From: Methanolobus sp.
Lineage (GTDB): Archaea; Halobacteriota; Methanosarcinia; Methanosarcinales; Methanosarcinaceae
NCBI RefSeq assembly: GCF_016278365.1
Contig: NZ_JADQBZ010000002.1
Location: 71,890 to 135,889, forward strand
Reading direction: 5' to 3'
Length of the DNA: 64,000 nucleotides
A model generated the notes under the pieces. That model was not told where the DNA came from and ran no database searches. It worked only from the letters and a program-made list of their open reading frames with translations. Shown one piece after another: positions 35,144 through 43,588 of this stretch; position 1 is the stretch's first letter; each line of letters begins with the position of its first letter. The translations under genes were made by a program, and so were the position numbers.

Positions 35144-36169
35144 ATGAAGTATAAAACAGTTGCCATTGTCATGATAGTGGCCATCTTATCAATATTAATT
35201 ATGAATAATGCACCTTTTGCAGGGACAGGCATCCAGGAGGAATCCCTGAGCACCTACACAAGTACCAGAAGTATAATGGATACTACTGTGACTGTCACGG
35301 TACTTGGCCCGAATGAGATAAAAGCTCATGAATCCATCGATAAGGCCTTTGAACGTATAGAGTACGTAGATGACCTGATGGACACCTACGACAACAACAG
35401 TGAATTGAGCCTGCTGAACCGACAAGGCTATATCACAGATACAAATCCGGACCTGGTATACGTAGTTGATAGATCCAGGTACTACTCAGAGGCTAGCCAG
35501 GGAGCCTTTGATATCTCCATACTCCCATTACTCGACCTCTGGAAAAGTAAATTCAGCCCGGGAGGCACATACACCGCACCTGCGGGAGATGAGATTAACG
35601 AGACGCTCAGGCTTGTAAACTATTCAGCCATAAGGATAGATAACAACAACATCACCCTTGAAGAAAACATGATGCTGACTCTTGGGGGAATAGCTAAGGG
35701 ATATGCTGTGGACCTGGCAGTAGAATCACTTATTGAAGACAAAGTCGAAGCCGGGTTTGTTAATGCAGGGGGCGACGGTAGATACATCGGTCACAAGGAA
35801 GGCGGCATTCCCTGGCAAGTAGGACTACAGAATCCCGAAAAGAGCGACGATGTTGTTGCTGTTATGGATCTGGAGGATATGGCAGTTGCAACCAGCGGAA
35901 ACTATGAGCGTTATTTCAACGAAACAGCCAGGGTCTCGCATATATCGGACCCACGCACAGGATACCCTTCACATGGCCTGATCAGTGCAACCGTAATAGC
36001 AGGCACCGCAATGGATGCCGACGCCTTTGCAACGGCATTATTTGTATTGGGTGAGAAGGATGGCATGGAGATGATCGAGAAACTGGAAGGAGTGGAATGC
36101 CTTATTATTACAGAAGATAGAGAGATAATCCGCTCCAGCGGGTTCTCACAATACGAGAAACAGGAATAG
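35144..36169 (+). CDS. apbE: FAD:protein FMN transferase (ApbE family)
   Basis: The 341-residue protein has an N-terminal membrane anchor or signal (MKYKTVAIVMIVAILSILIM) and the ApbE domain: YYSEASQGAFDISILPLLDL near 122, LGGIAKGYAVDLAVE near 183, and NAGGDGRYIG near 205. Near 260, SGNYERYF precedes HISDPRTGYP, the metal-binding part. It attaches FMN covalently to threonines of RnfG and RnfD, whose operon is divergent from it. The ATG at 35144 was chosen because the TATA lies directly upstream; the frame open from 35033 runs across that TATA. Confidence 0.9.
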   Translation: MKYKTVAIVMIVAILSILIMNNAPFAGTGIQEESLSTYTSTRSIMDTTVTVTVLGPNEIKAHESIDKAFERIEYVDDLMDTYDNNSELSLLNRQGYITDTNPDLVYVVDRSRYYSEASQGAFDISILPLLDLWKSKFSPGGTYTAPAGDEINETLRLVNYSAIRIDNNNITLEENMMLTLGGIAKGYAVDLAVESLIEDKVEAGFVNAGGDGRYIGHKEGGIPWQVGLQNPEKSDDVVAVMDLEDMAVATSGNYERYFNETARVSHISDPRTGYPSHGLISATVIAGTAMDADAFATALFVLGEKDGMEMIEKLEGVECLIITEDREIIRSSGFSQYEKQE

Positions 36170-36187
36170 CTTCAGGAACGAAGTTGG

Positions 36188-36730
36188 TTACTTTAGCCGG
36201 ACCTCGTGCAATGTTTCGTAGACCGGACCCTCTGGAGTGAGTGTACTTTTCTTGAGCCTGATAGTGTTCACCTGCATGGTACCAAGTTCAATGTCCTTCA
36301 GCTCTTCAAGCAGATGAAGGAAATCCTCTTTTTTCTTTTTTGGAAGATATTTTACTCTTGCCAATGTTGCATGCGCAGTGAAATCATGAGGGTCTTGGTT
36401 AAAGCCGAAAGATGATAAAGAAGTCTCGATCAACCGGTGTAATTCCTCAAAATTTCCTTCGCAACCAATCCAGATAACCTTTGCGAACTTCGGCTTGGGG
36501 AACACACCCAGGGTATGAACGGATATTTCAAAAGGAACACAACTAATCCCATCAAGGGCTCTTGAGATATCACCAATCTTCTCCTCGGGCACTTCACCCA
36601 GGAACTTCATTGTAATATGTACCAGGGCAGGGTCTACAAACTTGAACTTGAACCCATCAAATCTGGCCTGGATATTTGCGAGTTTTGAGTGAAACTCCTC
36701 TGGAAGATCCACCGCAATAAAAGTTCTCAT
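36188..36730 (-). CDS. thpR: RNA 2',3'-cyclic phosphodiesterase (ThpR/LigT)
   Basis: The 180-residue protein of the 2H phosphoesterase superfamily has both His-x-Thr/Ser-type motifs: HITMKFLG near 39 and HATLARVKYL near 122. It opens 2',3'-cyclic phosphates on RNA ends and is thought to process or heal tRNA halves. ATG at 36730 has GGTGAT at proper spacing; the frame continues 21 nt upstream. It converges with apbE and diverges from dacZ. Confidence 0.88.
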   Translation of the reverse strand: MRTFIAVDLPEEFHSKLANIQARFDGFKFKFVDPALVHITMKFLGEVPEEKIGDISRALDGISCVPFEISVHTLGVFPKPKFAKVIWIGCEGNFEELHRLIETSLSSFGFNQDPHDFTAHATLARVKYLPKKKKEDFLHLLEELKDIELGTMQVNTIRLKKSTLTPEGPVYETLHEVRLK

Positions 36731-36852
36731 CAAAACATCACCATTTATCATTTGATGCCCAGATTTAAATTAGTGACGCTGGCAGACAAGTTTTTATTTA
36801 TAATGAGAGATATTATATATTACAGATTTAAACCGACATCACAGAGGGGAAA

Positions 36853-37743
36853 ATGGACAATACCAGGTCAGTTGTAAAAGCGGCGATAAGGCTCGCAGAA
36901 GAATTGGAGTCAACAGCCATTATTGTTTCCGGTGGTGTCGACCTGAACGATGTCAGGACAAATGTACCTGTTTTCTTTACATCCCGACGTACAAGAAGTA
37001 TAATAGATCATCTTGTTGCTTCAAGTAAAGGCAAAGATGATAAGATAAAAGAGATAGCAGACAGAATATCACAACAAGCCACCGGAACAGTAGACCACGT
37101 GGAGAACATATCTGCCATAGAGCTCATGCTTGGGGAACTTAAGGAAGGACTGGTTGTAGGAATAATCGAAACTGCTGATTCCAGTGCCATAATTGTTCAT
37201 AACTTGGGCGAGAACCCTTTGGTCAAAGCCTTAAAAACATGTGAGGAGCGAGTTTCTCCGGATGTGATGCAGGCAGCACTCAAAATAGCATTTGATGTTG
37301 CCAATACGGGACGTGAAGGGAAACAGGTAGGTACAGCGTTCATCCTGGGAGATGATGAAGAGGTAATGCTTCGCTCACACCAGATAATACTTAACCCTTA
37401 TGCAGGCCACATAGAAGAAGACAGAGATATCCTGAACCGTAACAATTGGGAGTCTGTAAAAGAATTTGCACAACTTGATGGTGTCTTTGTAATTTCCGAA
37501 GGTGGAAAGATAGAAGCTGCAGGAAGATATCTTGATGTGGATGCCAAGGAAATCAGACTGGACAAGGGCCTTGGAGGACGACATGTATCTGCAGCCGCCA
37601 TAACCAGAGACACTGTCTCAATAGCAATCACAGTCTCAGAATCCGGCGGAGTCATTCACGTTTACATGGACGGTAAGGAACTTATGTCCATAGAGTCCAC
37701 AGAAAGGGCAAAGTGCTGCAATCCCATAACTCAGGGAAAGTAA
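36853..37743 (+). CDS. dacZ: diadenylate cyclase DacZ (c-di-AMP synthase)
   Basis: The 296-residue protein has an N-terminal alpha/beta domain (1-120) of archaeal DacZ. The C-terminal DAC domain has LDGVFVISEGGKIEAAG near 214 and LGGRHVSAAAITRDT near 241. The Asp and RH pair correspond to the DGA and RHR-type motifs that bind ATP. It condenses two ATP into c-di-AMP, which in archaea acts in osmotic and K+ control. A GAGGGGAAA ribosome site precedes the ATG and TATA-like sequence spans 36791-36823. Confidence 0.86.
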   Translation: MDNTRSVVKAAIRLAEELESTAIIVSGGVDLNDVRTNVPVFFTSRRTRSIIDHLVASSKGKDDKIKEIADRISQQATGTVDHVENISAIELMLGELKEGLVVGIIETADSSAIIVHNLGENPLVKALKTCEERVSPDVMQAALKIAFDVANTGREGKQVGTAFILGDDEEVMLRSHQIILNPYAGHIEEDRDILNRNNWESVKEFAQLDGVFVISEGGKIEAAGRYLDVDAKEIRLDKGLGGRHVSAAAITRDTVSIAITVSESGGVIHVYMDGKELMSIESTERAKCCNPITQGK

Positions 37744-37760
37744 GCTTAAAAAAGATATTA

Positions 37761-37790
37761 TTACCGGCATATAGCCGGTAACATGTTTTT
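37761..37790. terminator. terminator between dacZ and the acetate transporter gene
   Basis: TTACCGGC and GCCGGTAA form a perfect 8-bp stem with a 5-nt loop, followed by TTTTT on the plus strand. It lies between two convergent genes. Confidence 0.7.
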
Positions 37791-37802
37791 AGTGATCCTC
37801 TT

Positions 37803-38363
37803 TTAGTATGGCAGCTTTATCTTGCCGACTTCGTCCATGATCAATGCGATCGCGGTATAGAGTGAAGCAAGACCCAGCAGAAGGGTAATGATACCTGCAA
37901 CCATTCCGCCAACCAGAGCGATGCTGAAGAAAGTAAGGTCCAGCAATATAAAGGTCACGATTATTGCCTTTACACCAATCTTAAAGGTTACGATTGTCAG
38001 CAGAGTTGCAATGATGCCCCATACTATAAGGTACCAGAAACCTGCAGATGCGCTCATGGCAGGCATTACGCCACCAAATATGCCTATTGTTGTGGCTATC
38101 TGAATGAACGCCCAGGAGAACCAGAACAGAGCAAATGCACCGAATGCAGATGCACCAAATGTGTCGCCTTTCTTCCAGAGTTCAATACTGGCAAACAACT
38201 GAGCAAAACCACCCAGGAATATTGCTGTTGAAACTACCATTACAGCATCATCAAATATTCCCATGACCAATAATCCGAGGAATGTAGCTGCAAATCCGAG
38301 ACCAAAGAAACCTAGTGGTGCCGGGCTTGCGGTTGTGTCTTTTATAATTACTTCTCCATCCAT
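37803..38363 (-). CDS. acetate uptake transporter (AceTr/SatP/GPR1 family)
   Basis: The 186-residue protein has six membrane helices and the family N-terminal motif as SPAPLGFFGLG near 13 (usual form NPAPLG). Length and helix pattern match SatP. It should import acetate, or succinate, with a proton. In a methylotrophic methanogen this serves carbon assimilation; in an aceticlast it feeds methanogenesis. No clear Shine-Dalgarno was seen and the upstream intergenic region is unusually long. Confidence 0.85.
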   Translation of the reverse strand: MDGEVIIKDTTASPAPLGFFGLGFAATFLGLLVMGIFDDAVMVVSTAIFLGGFAQLFASIELWKKGDTFGASAFGAFALFWFSWAFIQIATTIGIFGGVMPAMSASAGFWYLIVWGIIATLLTIVTFKIGVKAIIVTFILLDLTFFSIALVGGMVAGIITLLLGLASLYTAIALIMDEVGKIKLPY

Positions 38364-38931
38364 AGTTAATCACTTCCCTAACATATTTTTCGATAATTAT
38401 TATCGTTTATTGATAATCCGGGTCTAATAACAATCCCGATATAACTGACATCAAAGGTCTCCAAAAAGAACGACCTGTAAACATTATTACTATAACACTT
38501 TCATTAGTATTGCTAAGTATCTATCACCAATGCTACCATTTACACCTCCTGATAAGGACTTTGATAAAGTAGTATATATCATTTATGATTATGATGAAAA
38601 GTGAAAGTCCGAGTTGAAGCTTTATTTTAGTTTTAAGAGCATAAAAGAGGAGTTATAAATATATAAAAGGTATTTGCGCACTTATTTTAAAAAAGAAGCA
38701 ATAATGAACACCATATGATGAAAATATAATATTACATAACAAATATACATATTAAGATTTGCACTTTGCCAGCACTTGTGAACGAGTCGTGCACAACCCC
38801 TCCGAAAAGTTTATTAAGTAGAATCAATTAAATGCTTAAGTTCCAATATCCCAGAAACCACCTGGACCGGGAGTTCTTGGTGACGATTTTCCCGATAGTA
38901 TTCGACAATAAAAATTGGTAGATACTGCCGA
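38364..38931. other. long gene-free region with orphan promoter-like sequence
   Basis: Over 568 bp no protein gene is seen. The first 250 bp should hold the acetate-transporter promoter (minus). A strong TATA-like run TTATAAATATATAAAAGG (38653-38670) reads toward the plus strand, where no protein gene follows. A GC-rich island at 38760-38810 and 38851-38893 includes GCAC/GTGC and CACC/GGTG arms. A small RNA is possible but unproven. Confidence 0.35.
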
Positions 38932-39972
38932 TCATATCTTGAATCGCAGGAGGGCAGCAATACCCCCTAGTGCAAGAAGTTTGTGACCGGGTTCGAATAT
39001 CGTGCTAAAAATAACAATCCTTCCCTGTGAATGCTCGACAGATTGGAGGAAGGAATCAATATCGCCTTTTTCTCTTTCTTCACGAAGGAACTCGTCAGCT
39101 ACCAGCAGGGTACCTATAGACCCATAGTCCTGAGCGACCTTCACCTCGTCAATTCCATACGCGACTTTGCCGGATGTAGCTATTTCGCGGAGCAATTCGT
39201 CCATCAGCATAGACTCACGAGCTATCCGTGACTCTTCGGTTATACGGTCTACAGCGCCCCTTCTGAGGACCTCCTGGAAGCCGGACATGCCGATGGACGA
39301 AGTATCTTCCACCAGAGACCTTGAAGCCAGTTCCGGCTGCTTTGACTGCAGATACTTCATGAAGTCCTCTTTTGTAAAACCCGGACCTGCAACAACTATT
39401 GCCTCGGAACCGGGAGCGGCATGCACCAGCTGGTCGACTATCTCATGGAAGAAAACATCCCGCAAAGAAACTTCTCCCTTGCCAGAAGATTGGGAGATAT
39501 GAGAGTACATCTCTATACCATAATGCCGCACAAGACCGATATCCGCATCTCCTTCCTCAACAGCTACCAGTACAACCCTGGGACGCTTGGAAGCAGCCTC
39601 AGCTTCATCAATACGCTCGAACTGGTCCTTTTTCCAGGTTTTGATGATAGAGAGATTCGTACCCTCCTCAACATTGAATGTATGGTGCTGCCCTGTGTCC
39701 ATTCCATGCTCGATAACTCCATGGACCCTCAGCCTGTTGGAGAATCTGTGGAACTCAAGCCCGTCAACTCTTAATCCAAGCCGGACATTCTTTTTCTCCA
39801 CTTTCTCAGGCCTCAGCTTATCAGCTGCAGTATCAGCCTTTCTTTTAGTCAGGGAAAAGACCAGATCTCCATTCTCTATTATATACTTCAGGTGCCACAG
39901 ATCATCAAGAGTCTCGGCTGTAACAGATATTTCGCCTTCCCGGCCCCTAAGATTTCGGTTTGTGACACGCAT
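38932..39972 (-). CDS. pelA: pelota (Dom34), ribosome rescue factor
   Basis: The 346-residue protein has three domains as in archaeal pelota: an Sm-like N-terminal domain (1-130; MRVTNRNLRGREGEISVTAE), a central eRF1-like domain (VALVAVEEGDADIGLVRHYG region) without the GGQ motif, and a C-terminal domain (SGKVAYGIDEVKVAQDYGSI). It enters the A site of stalled ribosomes and works with aEF1A and ABCE1 to split them. It has its own TATA (about 40000-40013) and lies 70 bp after rqcH, another stalled-ribosome factor. Confidence 0.93.
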   Translation of the reverse strand: MRVTNRNLRGREGEISVTAETLDDLWHLKYIIENGDLVFSLTKRKADTAADKLRPEKVEKKNVRLGLRVDGLEFHRFSNRLRVHGVIEHGMDTGQHHTFNVEEGTNLSIIKTWKKDQFERIDEAEAASKRPRVVLVAVEEGDADIGLVRHYGIEMYSHISQSSGKGEVSLRDVFFHEIVDQLVHAAPGSEAIVVAGPGFTKEDFMKYLQSKQPELASRSLVEDTSSIGMSGFQEVLRRGAVDRITEESRIARESMLMDELLREIATSGKVAYGIDEVKVAQDYGSIGTLLVADEFLREEREKGDIDSFLQSVEHSQGRIVIFSTIFEPGHKLLALGGIAALLRFKI

Positions 39973-40042
39973 AAGAATACCCGATTAACACCCGTTAGTT
40001 AAGATATATAATTAACCACCCTCAAATAAGATATACCAGACA

Positions 40043-42037
40043 TTATACTTTAATGTCCGACTCTCCCGGCGGAAGCATCATGGCTATCCTGTCAGGAGAA
40101 GCTATCTGCTTGACAAAATTGACTTCCTTAAGAGTATCAACATACATCTTGTATACTTTTTTTGCTATATCGTTCTGATTGAACTTCCCGGGAACCAGTT
40201 CTATAACGTGCTGTCCATGCTGCCTTATTGCAGATACGGGGCCACCCATAACACGTGTTTCCGCTCCGAGTTCCAGAGCCACTGCCATGCCAACATGCAC
40301 ATCACGGAAGTAGTTGCGTTCCCCGCGGATGATGAAAGCACCCTTTTTCACATATTCACCCGATTCAGGTGTCTTTGATACCTGCTCAGGCAATATCCAG
40401 TAGCAATCCCCGCTGAACTGTCCTGATTTCCATACGCTGGAATAAGACACTACGAACTGTGCCGCTTCCATGAGCGTCTGTTCGGTCACCGGCTTGCCCT
40501 GGGCTTTTACTATTGTCATGGGTGCACCCGGATTCTGGGTATGGAAGACTATGTCATTCTTCTCCATGTATTTCTTTACAAGCTCTTCGTTGGTTTCCGC
40601 ATCTCTTCCCCCTACAACAAGGAACCCTTCGGAAGAAAAGAACCACCTGAAACGATCGTACCAGTGCTTCTTCATATGCACCTTACGTTTGCTGGCAGAA
40701 GCTTTCTTCTCTTTCTTCTGCATGGCAATCCTGGTGTCCTCAATAGCCCTGATAGCGCCTTCTTTTTTCCGGGTCAGCTTTTTAGCCCTCTCATAATATG
40801 ACTGGGCATTCTGAGGAATTGTCAGCTTGATATCTATAGTTGCTTTAGTGCCATCAAGGTCAAGCATGATCTTGCCTGTAGCTGAGTCGATACTGCTTAT
40901 GTTCTTTGCGGCGGGAACAGTGTCTTTTGCTCCTTTGAGGATGGACTTGATCTCATCCCATGAGTAACCAGTCTGTCGTGCTTTCTCAAGGACCTCGATC
41001 ACTTCTTCTATTGCCTGGTAGTGGGCATATATCTTCTCTGCGATATCTACCTGCTTTTTCGCTTCCCTGCCAAATTCCTCTATAGCATCTTCCTGCTTTT
41101 TGAGGCGCCTTTCAAAAACATCGACCTTTTCCTTCTTAACAGCCTCTACGACCTCGGTGACCTCTTCAGCCGACCTCTTCCCGAAGAAGCCGTCAAGCGC
41201 TTTGTTGAACGAGGGAAAGAATTCTTTCTCAAGACCTTCGTGTGTTTTCAATTCAAAAGGAGCTACATCGAATGGCTGCACCTCACCTTTTATTTCCTTT
41301 TTAACGATGTAAGGGCTAAGTTCGCCTTTCAGGAGTGGGGAGAACAGCTCCCTGAGTGAACCCACAATGCGTGTAATGCTTTCCGGTTCCAGGTCCTTTG
41401 CTGCAGTTCTCTTGTCAATGCCGGCCCTGAAACATACTTCTTCGGCCAGGATACCACCCAGGTTGAACCTGTTAGCTATAGTGCGCACTACATCCGCATC
41501 CGAGGAAGAGAACACATCCGCAAGGTCCTGTTCACCTGCTTCCACCGGGCTGAGCTGGGCTTCAGGATACTGGTATACTTCTCCACTACGTATTCTCCTA
41601 CCCCTGAAAGTCACGGGTTTCATTGGGAGGATTATCTTGCGTTCCGAATCCAGCAGGACTATGTTGCCAGGTGAGAAAAGCTCTGCGACCAGCACAGTCT
41701 CAACACCGCCACGAACCATTCCGAATTCTATGATCCGGTCAAAATCATACTGTCTCACATAAGTGATACGCCCCGCAAAGATATGCTTCCTCAGAAGCAT
41801 TGGGAAAGAATGGGGAATTTTTGGGCTCTGCCTTATATGCTCGCTCAGGTGGGCACGTTTACCTGCCTCGATCACAAGGTTATCCTTGCCTTTATTGTAA
41901 ACGAATAGATTGATACGCAATTCCCCGGCCACAGGCTGGTAGATCTTGCCTATCTTAGAATCGATGATTGAGTTCTCTCCGGAACTCAGTTCAAACACCA
42001 GAGCAGCAACATCTGCACTTGTCATTTCCTGCTTCAT
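40043..42037 (-). CDS. rqcH: RqcH/NEMF/Rqc2 homologue (NFACT family)
   Basis: The 664-residue protein has the full NFACT architecture: NFACT-N (MTSADVAALVFELSSGENSI), helix-hairpin-helix region near 200, long coiled coil (about 290-440), and NFACT-R (KKHWYDRFRWFFSSEGFLVV, HTQNPGAPMTIVKAQG near 495-525). It binds split large subunits with peptidyl-tRNA and may add C-terminal tails. A TATA-like AACTTATAG about 25-30 bp upstream suggests a leaderless mRNA from 42037; ATG at 42025 is the alternative. TnpB element copy 2 begins just upstream of that TATA. Confidence 0.92.
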   Translation of the reverse strand: MKQEMTSADVAALVFELSSGENSIIDSKIGKIYQPVAGELRINLFVYNKGKDNLVIEAGKRAHLSEHIRQSPKIPHSFPMLLRKHIFAGRITYVRQYDFDRIIEFGMVRGGVETVLVAELFSPGNIVLLDSERKIILPMKPVTFRGRRIRSGEVYQYPEAQLSPVEAGEQDLADVFSSSDADVVRTIANRFNLGGILAEEVCFRAGIDKRTAAKDLEPESITRIVGSLRELFSPLLKGELSPYIVKKEIKGEVQPFDVAPFELKTHEGLEKEFFPSFNKALDGFFGKRSAEEVTEVVEAVKKEKVDVFERRLKKQEDAIEEFGREAKKQVDIAEKIYAHYQAIEEVIEVLEKARQTGYSWDEIKSILKGAKDTVPAAKNISSIDSATGKIMLDLDGTKATIDIKLTIPQNAQSYYERAKKLTRKKEGAIRAIEDTRIAMQKKEKKASASKRKVHMKKHWYDRFRWFFSSEGFLVVGGRDAETNEELVKKYMEKNDIVFHTQNPGAPMTIVKAQGKPVTEQTLMEAAQFVVSYSSVWKSGQFSGDCYWILPEQVSKTPESGEYVKKGAFIIRGERNYFRDVHVGMAVALELGAETRVMGGPVSAIRQHGQHVIELVPGKFNQNDIAKKVYKMYVDTLKEVNFVKQIASPDRIAMMLPPGESDIKV

Positions 42038-42083
42038 CGGGGAGTATAACGTGAATGAAGACTATAAGTTTTATCATACTGGT

Positions 42084-43527
42084 GCAAGAAGACCCCCGTA
42101 TTCATACTCGCATTAAATCAAAGATTTAATGGGAGTTTCATTTCTCCGAAATGGAACAGGTGGATTAATTGCGGCCCAAAACAAAAAAAGCATATATCTC
42201 ATGTAACCGTATAATATTACCAAGTAATTAGTTCTCAACCAAGTGATTTCTGATGAAAAAAGGCAATGTATATCGAATCTATCCTGACAAGGAACAAAGA
42301 ACTTTGTTAGAGCAGCATTTTGGTGCGGTTCGATTCGTTTACAACCGTTCTTTGTTCATCAAGAACCTTATGTATAAGAATTTCGGGACCAGTTTAACTG
42401 AAGTTGATTTGAATAACAACCTGACAACTCTCAAGGAACATTTTCAATGGTTGAATGATATCAATTCTCAATCATTACAGCAAGCCAACCGGAATTTGTT
42501 GACCGGCTTCAAGAATTTCTTTGAAGGAAATGGTTCCTATCCAACCAGAAAAAGTAAGAAAAGCAATCATTTTTCATTTCAGGTTCCTCAAAATTACCAG
42601 ATCAACCTGACAACTTCCCAGATATATCTTCCAAAGATTGGCTGGATGAAGATCGTTATTCATCGTGATTTTCTGAGCAAGGAATTCATCGGGAATAACC
42701 TTGTAACCAAAGAGGTTAATGGTGATATTATCCTTGATCAGAAATTAAACAAGGTATTCAAGGTTCTCAAGACGTTAACTGTTTCCAGGACATCAGCTGG
42801 AAGGTATCATGTCAGTATTCTGATTGAAGACCACGCACCTTATCCTGAACCTGAACCTTTTACGGAGGAAACAACCGTTGGAATTGATGTAGGAATCAAA
42901 TCCTTTGCTACTCTTTCAACTGGAGAAGTAATTGAAAATCCTAAGTTCCTGAAAAGGTCATTGAAGAAACTCGTCAAATTACAGAGGAATGTATCCAGAA
43001 AACAAAAAGGTTCGAAGAACAGGAAAAAAGCTGTTGCCAGACTTGCAAAACATCATCAGTTAATAGCCAACCAGAGAAATGATTTCCAGCATAAGGTCTC
43101 AGCAATGATTATTTGCGAAAACCAAGCTCTTGCTATTGAAGATCTGAATGTAAAAGGAATGATAAGAAATCACTGTTTAGCTCAAAGTATCAGTGATGTA
43201 TGTTGGTCTGGATTCATTAACAAGTTAACCTATAAAGCAGAATGGTTCGGTAAAACCATCCTGAAGATTGGCAGGTTCGATGCATCATCAAAGTTGTGTA
43301 ATGTTTGCGGATACAAGTTTAAGGAATTAAGTATTTATATCCGGGAATGGGAATGTCCTTCCTGCAAAACATTGCATGATCGAGACAAAAATGCAAGCAT
43401 CAACATTAAGAAAATCGCATTGAATAACTTAAACACCGCAGGAACTGCGGGAAGAGCCTATGGACTTACTGAAAGAAGTCAGAAGAACGAAGTAGGAAGC
43501 CTCCCTTTTTAACGGGAGGTAGTTCAC
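42084..43527 (+). mobile_element. TnpB-only IS605/IS1341-type element, copy 2
   Basis: The left end starts GCAAGAAGACCCCCG, and the hairpin-rich leader aligns with copy 1. The right end is a hairpin (CCTCCC/GGGAGG) followed by TAGTTCAC ending at 43527. It sits between the divergent genes rqcH and priS. The sequence TTTTATCA precedes the left end at 42069-42076 as in copy 1. No TnpA gene is present. Confidence 0.8.
42253..43512 (+). CDS. tnpB: TnpB RNA-guided endonuclease (transposon-encoded), second copy
   Basis: The 419-residue paralogue matches the copy at 20.4 kb in length and most residues. Catalytic groups are kept: VGIDVGIKSFATLS (RuvC-I), LAIEDLNVKGM (RuvC-II), zinc ribbon CNVCGYKF with CPSCKTLHDR, and RDKNAS (RuvC-III Asp in HDRD). 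Differences are scattered substitutions, several near the zinc ribbon (ELSIYIREWECPSC against ELTLDIREWKCPAC). This suggests the copies diverged after separate transpositions while both stayed under selection or are young. Confidence 0.92.
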   Translation: MKKGNVYRIYPDKEQRTLLEQHFGAVRFVYNRSLFIKNLMYKNFGTSLTEVDLNNNLTTLKEHFQWLNDINSQSLQQANRNLLTGFKNFFEGNGSYPTRKSKKSNHFSFQVPQNYQINLTTSQIYLPKIGWMKIVIHRDFLSKEFIGNNLVTKEVNGDIILDQKLNKVFKVLKTLTVSRTSAGRYHVSILIEDHAPYPEPEPFTEETTVGIDVGIKSFATLSTGEVIENPKFLKRSLKKLVKLQRNVSRKQKGSKNRKKAVARLAKHHQLIANQRNDFQHKVSAMIICENQALAIEDLNVKGMIRNHCLAQSISDVCWSGFINKLTYKAEWFGKTILKIGRFDASSKLCNVCGYKFKELSIYIREWECPSCKTLHDRDKNASINIKKIALNNLNTAGTAGRAYGLTERSQKNEVGSLPF

Positions 43528-43588
43528 GACGGATTAAATCAATTGAGACTAGCAAAAAAATGTAAGACTTCCGGAGAAACCTGCACAT

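Noticed and set aside
35033-36169. Longer start for apbE at 35033
   Set aside because: The extra 37 residues would run over the likely TATA box, have no ribosome site, and precede a typical signal/anchor that begins at 35144.
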